64,000 bases of DNA, taken from positions 103,962,806 through 104,026,805 of the forward strand of contig CM069434.1 in the NCBI GenBank assembly GCA_035610365.1, read 5' to 3'. Under the pieces are notes generated by a model that made no database searches, was not told the DNA's origin, and worked only from the letters and a program-made list of their open reading frames with translations. Position 1 is the stretch's first letter; each line of letters begins with the position of its first letter. The DNA comes from Aquatica leii (taxonomy: Eukaryota; Arthropoda; Insecta; Coleoptera; Lampyridae). Below are positions 1 to 10,800 of this stretch, one piece after another. The position numbers and the translations under genes were made by a program.

Positions 1-650
1 CGTATAGAAAACTTGAAGAATTGAACTGTAATTATAAATGTATCACCAGATTTACGCAATAATCTACCTTAACGCAACCATGTGTGTTAATTTATATTTT
101 TTTCATACAAATTAAAACATGATACATAAAGAATAGAAATGATAATAATATTGATTACATTTATGGATTATAATAAAATATTTCGACTTACCGTTTATTG
201 TTCCATTTCGTAATTGTACACACAGCATCACTTATCAAACTGCAACCGAACAAGTGAAAAGATATCAATTTGCAGCGCAAGCGTTGACGACAGTAATCAA
301 AAGTATAGCAACGACTAATGCTGACTAATGACAAAGTATTCGTTTTTACTAAAACGATTCTACTGTTTTGAAAATAATTCAATCTTATTTAATCGATCTT
401 CAAGTAATTCTAGTTATTCAAAAAATATTCGGATTTAACAAATCAGTTTTTAACCGGTTACTGATTATGGGAAAAAAATTGCAAGTACTAAAACGGTTTA
501 AAACTGATTGTGAAAAATCGGAACTCTATCAATTTATTCACTGTCAGTTACATGTAAATGATATAAAAATGGAACTAACACGAAACAACGTATTGAAACA
601 ATTGTTTTAATTTTGTGACTGTAACAGTTTCAATCCGTGTTTACTGGGAT
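1..650. repeat. Left copy of a 0.65-kb segmental repeat
   Basis: This stretch matches 60466-61119 in the same orientation at roughly 95% identity. The match stops sharply after the shared word TTTACTGGGA; beyond it the two loci differ completely. It is already matching at base 1, so this copy continues off the left edge. It carries the first exon of a possible small minus-strand gene, and on the plus strand an 80-codon open frame (368-610) whose differences between copies show only a weak excess at third codon positions, so I do not call that frame coding. The repeat is either a segmental duplication of the SOAT locus or an unrecognised mobile element. Confidence 0.85.
192..228 (-). CDS. First exon of a possible small two-exon gene (partial, runs off left edge)
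   Basis: Paralog of the exon at 60663-60699. An ATG (228-226) follows an in-frame stop and opens 12 codons plus one base, ending at a GTAAGT donor. It differs from the other copy by one residue (Ile for Leu). The second exon would lie left of the window. No family is recognised. Confidence 0.3.
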
Positions 651-1660
651 GCCGACTTTCCCAAACAGCAATGTAAGCTTGTATCAAGATTTCAGCAAAC
701 TTATCGTGACAACTGTAAAACTTGCAGGAATATTGTTGTGACAAGTTTGGAGACTTGCAACAAGTTTGCTCGAAGTTGACTAAAGAAGCTTGTGACAACT
801 TTGTTTCGACAAACTTGTAGCAATATTGTTACATCTTGCCATGATAAGATTTGAATTTGCAGAAATGTTACAGTCATTTATGGCAAAGTTTAATATTTAT
901 AAAAATGCTATTGAAATATGTAATTGCAAGACCTACTTACAGACATATGAACGTTGCTTCTCATAGAAATTCGTGAAACTTTCAGTAAAATCACTGTACT
1001 TTAAAAAAAGGTACAAAGAAAAACAAAAAGTTATATTTCTTATTAGTATTGTAATTAAATAAAGATTGGTTTCTACGAAATAGTTACAACTTCCTTAGGT
1101 ATTGTCTGATTGATTTAATTTTGTTCCATTTTCAGCTGTCGTTTATCGTTCGGTTTGACCTGAAGCATAAAACACAAATTTATGAATAACCTTAATTACA
1201 GATTTGATGGTAATGTTTACTAATCTAAAAGCATGCAAAATTTTAAACAACATACATTAATGGTCTCAAACTCGGTTACTAGTGTTTACAAAATTATTTA
1301 AAATTTTTAATTGAAGTATACAAACTAAAAAGTGCACTAAAATGCAATAATACTCACCTAAAAAGTCTACAATGAGTAAACACAGAAATAAATAATAACG
1401 TGGTAGATTACAAACACGAAAAAATGGCAAGACATGCGCCGGTATTTATGCGTTTACGCCTGCGTACTGCAAATTTGCAAAAGAAAGTTTTCTGCAAGTT
1501 TGCAGACGGCTACTCTAATTTCTCAAGCGTGTCGTCAAAGTTGCCAATATTACCAATAATGCTGTAAACTTGCAGCAAGATTCGTACAGTAGACAAGAAA
1601 AAAGCAAGCTAAAAGCAAACTTGCTGTAAGTTTACATGCTATCTAGACAATTGTCTTTAT
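651..1660. mobile_element. Possible TIR element with subterminal ACTTGC repeats
   Basis: Starts exactly where the segmental repeat breaks. The left end (CCAAACAGCAATGTAAGC, near 663) and the reverse complement of the right end (CTAGATAGCATGTAAAC, near 1650) align imperfectly. Both flanks are crowded with short words such as CAAACTTG and CTTGCAGCAAG in both orientations. There is no convincing ORF. The CC..ACAGCA start resembles the TIR repeats near 38.3, 40.5 and 43.6 kb. Target duplication not found. Confidence 0.35.
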
Positions 1661-2530
1661 GAGTTACATATGGGCTTGATGTCATTCTTACGAAGAGTTT
1701 TTTAGTGTTGAAAACACTTATAAGATGCTTGATTCAAAGGATCATGTAACGAAACGATGAAACGCTGCAATGTTGCAGTGTTTATTATTATTAAACAAGA
1801 TATTCCTTATGATTCGTTTTATGTTTTAAAAATATAATGAACCTTAATTTCACTCAGCAGTGCTAAAAAATAATTATAGTAATTTCAGAATTAGATCCGC
1901 GCGAGCTTCCGCCTTGTACGCTGCAAATTGCACATAAACAATTTATTGCGCACAAAATTTATTACAAAAAAGTCCGCGGGAGTGTATAATTATATCTAAT
2001 AGTTTAAGAGTTACAGAATGTTGATGTGATGTGAGACATTTTCGTGCAACTTTGCACACTTGTATCTTCTAAACTATTGAAGGTAATTGTACCCTTCCGC
2101 AGATTTTTTTATAGTAAATTTTGTCCTCTATAAAAATGTTTATGTGCAACTTTCCTCTATCTTTCACTGTTTTAGGATAATAGTTTATTGGTTATTTTAA
2201 GTTATTAAGCAAAAATTATGGCGGTTTCGATGCAGGCATGATTTACAAGAAGAACAACAACAGATATCTGGTGTAATCTTACGTCACCGATAAAGCTACC
2301 CTTAGCCGCAAAAAAAATCGCGCTGGTCACCAAAAGCAACTCGACCGAAACATATATATTCTACTAAACCGATAATTTATCTCAAATTTTAAAATGCGTA
2401 AACAAATTAATAATTTAATAAATCTGGTTTAAAAAGGTTTATAATAAAAACTATCAGTAATTACTAGTTTAAGTTTAAGTTAAGACTAGAGAAAGGATTC
2501 ATGTTCAAGTCAAGTTTTTCTTTTTAATGC
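1661..2530. other. AT-rich sequence, nothing recognised
   Basis: No ORF with recognisable content, no TIR and no RNA gene seen on either strand. Confidence 0.6.
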
Positions 2531-2580
2531 TTTGTTACGTTTTCTTTTTAATTAGTAACGTTCTCGAATGAACGCACCAG

Positions 2581-3484
2581 TTAATAATTTATTTACTAAT
2601 TTTCTGCAAAGTAAATATTAGATTTGCCTTTACACGGAGGTACGGGTTTAGACTAAGTCTACAGGTTGCCATATGAGTTAATTGCATTTGGCCGGTTCTT
2701 GTAGATTTTTCACTGTGTTGCTGTGCGCACTTAGTTTTAATACTACAGTAAAAGTTTGATTTAAATGGTTAATTTTTAGCCAGAGGGCTTTTTTTGCTTG
2801 CTTCTAGAAGCGTTACGTCTTAATCGACGTTATTAATGCCACCCAAATTTATGTTTACGATTTGTTTTCTTGCTCAATGAGCTACTATTTGACTTTTGAG
2901 GGATTTGTCTTATAGTTTACTTTGACGATGATGGATAAACATTATACGCACTTTTGGCGACGTTATGGTCTATACACAGAACATCCTGTAACTGTCATGG
3001 TTTTTACTCTTGAGGGATTACGTTTCTAATAGTGTTGTACTGGTGTTTTGCTTATAGGTTTAGTTTTGGTTGGAATAGGCTCCAATCCATTTCTGGTGTT
3101 ACCCACACTAACGCTTTGGCAACGTCTGGGTTTGAGTCAACTTAAGGAACTTTTTCTTGTTGTAAGGACTCCTAATACGCTCTGCAACTTTTTTCCACCA
3201 AGATTAGTTTTGTTGGTAAAATCCTGGTGCAGTATTATAGGTTTCGTTGGTTTTCTTGCACTTCATGCTTTGTGATTGAGATCTCGGTTTTCTTTTTCTT
3301 TTTTTCTATATGCTCCGGTCTGTTATCTTGTTAGGGGAGGAAGCTGTTTCGTTTTCTTTTTAATTAGTAACATTCTCAAATGAACGCATCAGTTAATAAT
3401 TTGCAGATTTAGTCCAAACCCGTATCTCGCTGTAGAGGTAAATTTAGTATTTACATTGCAGAAAATTAGTAAATAAATTATTAA
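2581..3484. mobile_element. 0.9-kb TIR element without transposase
   Basis: The ends are inverted copies of about 80 bp: the left begins TTAATAATTTATTTACTAAT (2581) and the right ends in its reverse complement (3484). The match then continues at about 85% through a motif containing ACGGGTTT. A second repeat complicates it: about 50 bp starting before the left end (2539-2592) recur in direct orientation inside the right end (3353-3405). The 75-codon open frame inside (3048-3275) matches nothing I recognise. A non-autonomous DNA element is the simplest reading. Confidence 0.5.
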
Positions 3485-4182
3485 CCTACTTCCTCTCTCT
3501 TAACCATTAATTCCAACTGCGATTCACCTGTTATTATATTTACTACCCCACTGCAGCTGGTAGGGGTTGTAATAGCTTCATTATAGTCAGTAGCGCATTT
3601 GTTTAATATTAATAGGAGAAAAAATTGTAGAATCGGTAAATTTTTATTCCATTTGAAACACGCACTGCCGTCCAGTAACAAAACGTTGTAACACCTTAAG
3701 GGTAGAAAGAAACATAACGCCTACTTCGATAGATTCAGTAAAAAAAGAAAAATTCAATTTTCAAATTTGGTACTGAGAGGGTTCCTGAACTTAACCAATT
3801 AGAAAAAAGCGTTTTAGGAAATAAAGTCAAAATTGCGTACAAAGAAAGAAAAGAGTTTGTTAACCAATTAGAAAAAAGCGTTTTAGGAAATAAAGTCAAA
3901 ATTGCGTACAAAGAAAGAAAAGAGTTTGAAACAAAGGTTTTCAAAACCCTGACGCAGTGCAAAAAAAAAGAAAGTTGCATAAGGAAATTCTTCTTTTGAC
4001 TTATTCGCAAAAAAGAAGTTACTGTCGGGTTGTTTTTTTACGTACTCGCGCAAGGGAGTTAATTTACGCGTTGCTTTTTTTTTCACTTATCCGAAGAAAA
4101 GTTACCGACGGGCTGGTTTCTTTCACGTACATTTATTATTATTATTTTTCTTTGAGTGTACGTTTTGTATAAAGTTATTATT
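3485..4182. other. Decayed coding-like stretch
   Basis: Plus-strand codons from about 3750 to 3970 stay open and encode a lysine/glutamate-rich peptide, containing the perfect tandem duplication listed separately. From 4010 to 4130 two diverged copies of a ~55-bp unit (ending ...TTTTTACGTACTCG and ...TTTCACGTACATT) follow. The protein is not recognised. It is probably a mobile-element remnant. Confidence 0.3.
3791..3928 (+). repeat. Perfect tandem duplication, 2 x 69 bp
   Basis: The 69-base unit starting TTAACCAATTAGAAAA occurs twice with no difference. As 69 is 23 codons, the plus-strand reading frame stays open through both units. Identity implies a very recent event. Confidence 0.9.
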
Positions 4183-4580
4183 CTGTATTCAGTTTCAAGA
4201 TAGAGCAAACTTAAACAAATTGATTTGCATGCTTAATGTATGATCATCACGTGTTGTTTTAAATGCTATTGTATTCTATTGCTTTTTGAAACAGGTAGTG
4301 CAATTTTGCAGGCTCGGATTCAGATATACATTTTTTTTTGTGATAATACGTTTAGTTTTTTTACGTAAATTATTTATGTATTTTTTTATGTTTAATTTTG
4401 AACTATAATTATATAGCGTACCTAAAATTTAACGGCTACATGTAATTATTGGACGCACCACAAAAATATAGGAAATGCATTACTATCAACAAAAAATACT
4501 GAGTACAGGTCTGTGCGGCATGTTCACGTGAACACCGCATGTATTTGTTTACGCGCGTTCTATCTTGGAAGTGAATAGAC
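4183..4580. mobile_element. MITE-like element, copy A
   Basis: About 400 bp, bounded by inverted ends of the form TATTCA.TT.CAAGATAGA. It is the reverse complement of 14681-15074, so the two copies face opposite ways. The interior holds a palindrome, TGTTCACGTGAACA, with an E-box (CACGTG) at its centre. No ORF. Flanking ATT/ATT could be a 3-bp target duplication, but this is weak. Confidence 0.65.
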
Positions 4581-5880
4581 ATTAGTTAGTTACAAATTGT
4601 TACGTGGTTGCCAACCTGCGTTCAGTCAAAACCCAACAATCCACAATACGTAATCTTCAATTTGAGGATTAGGCGCCATATAGAAAGACCAGAAATTAGT
4701 TAAATTTATTTGGATATGGTTTTATAAGTTTTTTATTTGTCTGTCTAACGCGAAAAAATTGAGAATGATTATTTAAATTCAATTCTATCGCTTAAACGAG
4801 GATCTTTGTTTGTAAACGGAGAGAGCAAATTTAATAATTTCTTTTCTTTGTCTTTGGCAATTAACTAGTCGCTCATAAGATTAGTTTTACTTTTTTTGCG
4901 CCGAAGGATCACGCTAAGAACACTTAGAGAATTCAATAAATGGGTCTGTTGATTATTTCGAGTCGCGAAATGTTTTTATTGTGAGTCCAATCTGCTCTAA
5001 GTCTTCTTTAGATATGACAAGGAATTGCAAACACGACAAACTGTAGCAAAAAATATAGTTTTTAAACTGTGGATATACATTTTCAAAGGTGAAATCTCCA
5101 CTTTGCAACTTCTACATCTGAAAAAATATGGCAACGTAGCTCGAATTCTGTTATAATCTTAAAAGCTGTTGAACTGTGAACCGCTATAAAACTTGGGTAA
5201 AATCTAGTAATCATTTAGTACTGTTGTTTATTTAAAAATTCGCGTCAATTAATTAGAGTGTGGTGAAACAATTGTCAGAGATCACGCGATATAAATTGTT
5301 TATTTAACCATTGAATGATTTATTTAATCCAAGCGTATTCAATCAAAGTCTGGCTAAATTTCTGAAAGTTCCATTTTGGCTCTAAAATTGATTGTCTAGA
5401 GAAAATTTTAAATTTATCCGAATGCTCTGAACTGTCTATAAGCCAGCAGAAAATGACAGTCAGTGGACGTGAACTTCAATTTTTTGACCTTTCCTCGCAT
5501 AACATGCTTGTGAGCGCGTTATTATTACTTGAGCTTTGCGAAGGTTACTTTTTGCCTTGAAAATATTTTGTGTCAAATAAAGTTTGATGTTTTGAGATTT
5601 TGTTGCTTGCTTTGTGTTTCTTACCGTACATTACTTGGAAAAGAGAACCTAAGCGTTACAAACTTAGATTTGAAAAAGTAAATAAGTACGGTCATTCAAG
5701 ATATTAAAGCTTTACAACCAAAACATCGCGTATCAACGTTGGTGGCAACAGTGGACTATTGACTAACTTATGACATAAGTTATTGAGCATTTTGTTAACG
5801 ATTTGAAAAGATTAGCCTAAAAATAATACTCATTTTTGTGCTTTTTTAGAAACATTTTCTATAAAAGTTGTACCCTTCAG
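4581..5880. other. No gene recognised; possible LTR/leader remnant
   Basis: AT-rich, without an ORF that I can name. Near 5570-5760 there is an AATAAA followed by a TTGGTGGCAACAGTGG stretch resembling an LTR end and a primer-binding site, but no second LTR was found. Confidence 0.3.
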
Positions 5881-5881
5881 T

Positions 5882-6202
5882 TTGCAATCATTTCGCACTA
5901 AACTATTACATACTACTACAGTTATAAATGGGAAACAACAGCCGGAAGTGTTTGGATTTAGAGTTTTTAATACTAATTCAGTGCCGAGCACAATTTACGT
6001 TCCTCTTGGAGAGATAAAAGGCAAGCTAATTGAACTACCAAAATGGAAAAAATTAGTGACGCCGGTCTATTTACATGCCATGATGTTTGTTCAAGTGCAT
6101 GGATTTAAGATAACGCAATCGGGTTTTTCTGTAGATATGTCACTAGAAGATATGTTTTATCAGCGCGCAGCAATTCTTGATAATGAACGGTCACGCTCAT
6201 AA
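5882..6202 (+). CDS. Unrecognised protein fragment, ~106 codons
   Basis: This frame has no ATG at its start; the upstream sequence ...TACCCTTCAG looks like a splice acceptor, so it may be a last exon. The protein is well composed (balanced residues, tryptophans, PKWKKLVTP, VQVHGFKITQSGFSVDMS) and stops at TAA. A second short open piece rich in serine and acidic residues follows at about 6222-6330 in another frame. I do not recognise the family. The base and codon use looks more like a constrained gene than its surroundings. It could be a host exon, a retrocopy, or part of a mobile element. Confidence 0.4.
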   Translation: MQSFRTKLLHTTTVINGKQQPEVFGFRVFNTNSVPSTIYVPLGEIKGKLIELPKWKKLVTPVYLHAMMFVQVHGFKITQSGFSVDMSLEDMFYQRAAILDNERSRS

Positions 6203-7060
6203 TTTATTATCACAAAAAATTCTTTATAAGTCATTGGTGTTGCTGATTCATCATCTTCCAGTGATGAAGAGGTTATGAGAAACAATTCTCAAGCATTTCC
6301 TGGACAAATGTTAAATACAAACAATTGGTGAATTATCATACGACTCTATTCTCGTTTAATATGTACACTCGCCTTCAACCAAAATGACCGCTTAAGATCG
6401 CACCTATTCACATTCTAATAGTATAGTGGTTCTCATTAGCGGTTTGAAGCAAATAAAGCATTGTAATTTTATTACCTACATAGTTCATCAAATAATAAAA
6501 ATTGAAGCTTAGTGATCTGTAAATAATAATAAGTACGGTACGTCAGATTGGCATTTATTTCAAACTTTAAATGTATCTAATATTTAAAATGCATTTTTAG
6601 AGAATTGATATCTTACACAAGCTAATAATTCAAAAATTTTTATTTCTTATATCAAATATTTATGTAAAGTATTGCCTCCACTAATGCTACTATCACTACT
6701 GTTATTTTAATTGCACCTTAGTAATAGCAATGCATAATTAATATCATTTTAATATTGGTCTGATTATTAAAAAAAATTTTTGGCTAATGTATTTATTAGC
6801 AAAATACTTCAATACGAATACTGTGGAAATACTTCAAATAGTCAATTAAATAAAAAACCATATCGTACTGTTCTTTTGTGCAAAACGACCTTCAGATTCT
6901 AAAATTAATATCATTTACATTTTTCGTACCATTACTTTATCATATTTGTAGTAATATCGAATAATTTAAATCATTGTTTCAACCAAACCACATTTATTTA
7001 AATATAGTATATACAGATATTATAAAAATACGTTTATGTTATAAATAAAATACTCAAACT
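6203..7060. other. AT-rich sequence, nothing recognised
   Basis: Apart from the short serine-rich frame after the ORF at 5882-6202, nothing was seen up to the Tc1 transposase. Confidence 0.5.
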
Positions 7061-7062
7061 AA

Positions 7063-8550
7063 TTAATATTTTGTAAATAAACCGTTATTTTCCAAACATT
7101 CTGTTAACCTGTTCGGCATCGAGTTAATTAATTTTTCGCAGAAGTTCGATCCTCGGAAACGTTCCCAAACTTCATTTGCAGTTTGCACTATATTATTTAA
7201 CTTTCTGGCCGGAATGTCAAGGCGATTATTGGTCCAAGTTCTGTTCATAGCTGCCCACATGTTTTCGATGGGGTTTAAATCGGGAGATTTTGCTGGCCAT
7301 TCTAAAAAAATTACGTCGTTTCTGTCCTCAAACCACTCGTTTACCATTCTGCTTTTATAAATTGGCGAATTGTCTTGGACAATAACAATTTCTTCTAATT
7401 CTTCTTCTGAAGTGTTCACAAACTTGGCACCAAAATTTTGTCTAGCACTCGAACGTAACTTTCAGACGTAAATTGCGGTGGAGAAACTAGAACCAATTCA
7501 CCCGGCCCAGCTTTTGAAATCCGCCCCCAAAATCCACCAGAAATTGTTCCACTTTGTCGATTTTTACGAACATGTTCGGTACTAAATCTTGAATTTCGTG
7601 GTCGCCACTGTGTTATAGACGACTCTTGTGTCGATAAAATTACCTTTTCGTCCGTAAAAATCACCGTACTCCAGTCTCTGTACAAATTATTTTGACAGAA
7701 TCTAATTCTTGCTTGAACATGGCTTTTTGTTAGTTCAGGTTTTTTCGCAAGCTTACTTGCAAATAATCCCACGTCGTTTAGTCTACGTCGTATTTTTGAA
7801 GCGCTGCAGTTTAAATGAACTTATTCTCGAATTCGCGGAGCAGTAAAAGGAGAATTTTGAACACACCTAAGAATATTTGCATCTTCCTCTATGGTAGTTG
7901 CTCTACTTATTCCTTTTGGTTTCGTTATAAGAGAAACTTCTCCTTCTTCATCAAACCTTTGAAGCCACCGACGAACTTAGCGCACCTGTATATGTATTTA
8001 GTTAAGTAATTTAGTTTAACTAAATGATTCAGTTATTTTAGTAAATTACGTTTTCTTAAAATAAATAAGTTATTTTTTTAACAAAAATACCTTTAATAAA
8101 GTTTAAAGTGTGTTTCTTTTCCACTTAAAAGATTTTTTTTAAATTTATTCTAAGCCCTAATTGTTTATTACCAACAGAATTTTTAAGAAAGAAACTCAAA
8201 CACTACAAATTTTTGAAAACATTAATGTCGATTTTGGATTGTAATAATACATTAACGTGTGCATAATTTTAAATAATATTATATTCTAATTTTAGTTAAT
8301 GGGATAAAGTGAAACTAAGAAAACTTTTCCTTTAAGATTACGTAAAATATTTTTTTAATGACTCTTAAGATTAGTAATTAATCAATCGTTCAGTCTAATT
8401 TAGAGGCTTATTACAAGCAAATTCTAAAAATCTTACCGATAATCCATTTTGTAAAGCAATTTCACGTTGAGGAATTCCATTAGCAGCCTTTCGAGTAATT
8501 GCAATCTTTGATTCTACACTGGAATCTATCTGCCCAAAACCTCTACCCAT
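7063..8550 (-). pseudogene. Tc1/mariner transposase, broken
   Basis: DNA cut-and-paste transposase. The start ATG at 8550 opens 38 codons of a paired-like helix-turn-helix (MGRGFGQIDS...) that reach a GTAAGA donor at 8436. After a ~451-bp gap ending CAG the HTH resumes (VRRWLQRFDEEG) with stops, then the catalytic core: VIFTDEK (first Asp, ~7665), VIVQDNSP (second Asp, ~7385), DLNPIENMW (Glu, ~7275). Between the second Asp and the Glu I count 35 residues, one more than the usual Tc1 DD34E. A frameshift lies near 7416 and stops lie in the HTH. The gap may be an intron or an insertion; the splice reading keeps the frame. TIRs were not found. Confidence 0.85.
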
Positions 8551-9327
8551 GTTTGATTATTTTTAACAATTAATTACTTATACTAATCTTAACTACATGT
8601 ATTTTACAATAACAACTAAAATTATTTGCTGATCAATGTCTACTTGAAATAAACTAGTATACTGAATTACGCTCTACTAAAAACTAAAGTATTGACTCTT
8701 GTCAGAACTCTTAATTTGAATGCCAAATATTACTTATTGAACAATTAATGATTTTTGTTGCAAACTTGTTATTGGTAGAGGTGCTTTCACACATGCTTGA
8801 AATTACTGCACTATTTTTAACTAAATACTCCGGAATTTACGCTTCCTTTGACATTACAGGAAATAATTATCGTTTAGAAATTTTTTCAGAACTTAGACAA
8901 TGATTAAGGTCAAAGTTGGACTTCTAAAAAATTTTAGTTTCCAGTTGATAAATAACTTCAATATTTGATGATATCGCAAAATAAATTGATTGTCTTTGGG
9001 TTTCCAGGTTTGATGATTTTCATTGCATTAGACTCAGGACACAAATGCAAAAATTTTATTGTGTTTGGTTTTGCGTTTTTGAGTCCGAGTGTATAATAGT
9101 TACCTGTATTTCGAGATTCAGCATTTCCTAATAGATTATAACTAACATTTAGCTACATATATAGTTCTCTCTTATTTTATTTTCACTGACAAGAAAAATT
9201 AATTTGTTCGTTACTTTACGTACAGGTTTTGTTCGCCAATTTATAATAAGAGTAGAATAATAAGATAGTAGTTTGAAAATAGAAAATGCGTAATTTCTTT
9301 AGATTTTAAAATGACCAAAAAAATCTT
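8551..9327. other. No gene recognised
   Basis: AT-rich sequence upstream of the Tc1 transposase. A Tc1 left or right end should be here but I could not identify its TIR. Confidence 0.4.
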
Positions 9328-9412
9328 TTGACCCCATTGAGAATATGTGGGTAGTAATGAGCAGGACATAGACAAATAATCGTCTTGACATCCCGACAAG
9401 CAATTTAAACAG
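9328..9412 (+). pseudogene. Tc1 transposase scrap
   Basis: About 28 codons reading DPIENMWVVMSRT then TNNRLDIP with a stop between them. It is clearly the same family as the 7063-8550 transposase, which has PIENMWAAMNRT and TNNRLDIP, but on the opposite strand. Only the segment around the catalytic Glu survives. Confidence 0.8.
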
Positions 9413-10130
9413 GGGCGTAGCTATCCTGGAGCAGTTGGAGCGAAGTGCTCCAAGCGCACAAATTTTGAGGGCCAAGGGGGCCAGGGAGCGCAAATTTTAA
9501 AACAGCTTATCATAGTGTTATTTTACTAATTAGTTTTATCAGGCAGTGAAAGAGGTTTGATCAATATATAAACATAATTTGACAATAAAAGCTGAAATGT
9601 ATTGTAATTGTACTTCTAATATTAATCGTGATTTGTAGCCACTTTCAACTTTAAAAATGCACTATCGTTTGAAAAAAATATAAATGCGGCGATAAGCGGG
9701 TTAAAAAAAACATCTATGCAAAGTTGCAATTTGTTGTCCTTGGTTCTTAAAAAAAAGGTGTTTTTGATCTTTTACCTTTGTAATAAGCCCTTAATTCTTT
9801 TTAATTCTTACAAAAACAGGTTTTAAAACACCAGGCGGCATAAGTTTTACATAAACTTGTTATTCGCTTTCAATAGAAAAAAAAGGGTTTGTCTAACACG
9901 GTAGTCTTCCCGTGTTCAAGTTCTTGACGCGTTACGTTCTCGCTATTTTGTTGTTATTAAAATATTAGCCTACTTGGAATTAAACTGAAGAAGCCAAGAC
10001 GAACAACGCAAACCTAAAAGTTTGATAACTTATTATAACAATTTTCAACCATCATCTTGATAATTGTACAAAATAAAGTACTGAAACATATTAATATTGT
10101 CTCCAAAATGCTACTCAAGAAGATGTAGAG
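9413..10130. mobile_element. Possible hAT-type end fragment
   Basis: Begins CAGGGGCGTAGCTA at 9413, a typical hAT-like terminus, followed by GGGGGCC-rich subterminal sequence. No matching right end and no transposase were found. The rest is AT-rich. Confidence 0.4.
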
Positions 10131-10800
10131 CAGGGGTGGGCAAATATTTTACATTGCAGATGAAAATTTGACTTCGGGCCAAACAGTTTTTTTTTTTAAT
10201 TTTAAGTATAGTTTTTGCTAAGAATGTCAATTAATAAATTTTAAAACCAACATTTTGGAATCAAAATATTTATTTATCAAGTCATTTGAATAAAAAAATT
10301 GAAAAAAAAATTTTTAAACATTGATATCAGATAATTATCAAACTGTACAATTATCATACAAAGTATACATAAAAGTGTTACCACTATCATCTATGCTTGA
10401 TAGATTGAGTCACAAACACTCACAAAAAACATGAAAAAGAAATGCTGGCAACACTGTGGTGATTTACATAAACTATTAATTTGACAGAACGTCTTCTTAG
10501 ATTGTCAATTTCTTAGATCAAATATTTTGCTTCATTAAACATAAATAAGTAAAATGAAAGAAAGATAAGTTATGTTTTATGAAGAAAAAGGTAACTACAA
10601 TAAAATATGTATGCTGAAATGAAAACAAATCTTCCAATAAAATTAAATTGATCAGATTACAAAAACTGTTCTAATGACATTTGCGTTTTGACATATTATA
10701 ATTTTTATAGCCAACTTTCAGTAATTTTTGAAAAAAGACATAAAACAATAAACAATAAAATGAATAAAAATTAAAAAAAATAATTTTAATTACATGAATT

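Noticed and set aside
368-610. 80-codon plus-strand frame conserved in both segmental repeat copies
   Set aside because: There is no ATG at its start, and differences fall almost as often on second as on third codon positions, so selection on a protein is not shown.
3735-4172. Overlapping hydrophobic open frames on the minus strand
   Set aside because: They are shadows of the lysine-rich plus-strand stretch and its tandem duplication.
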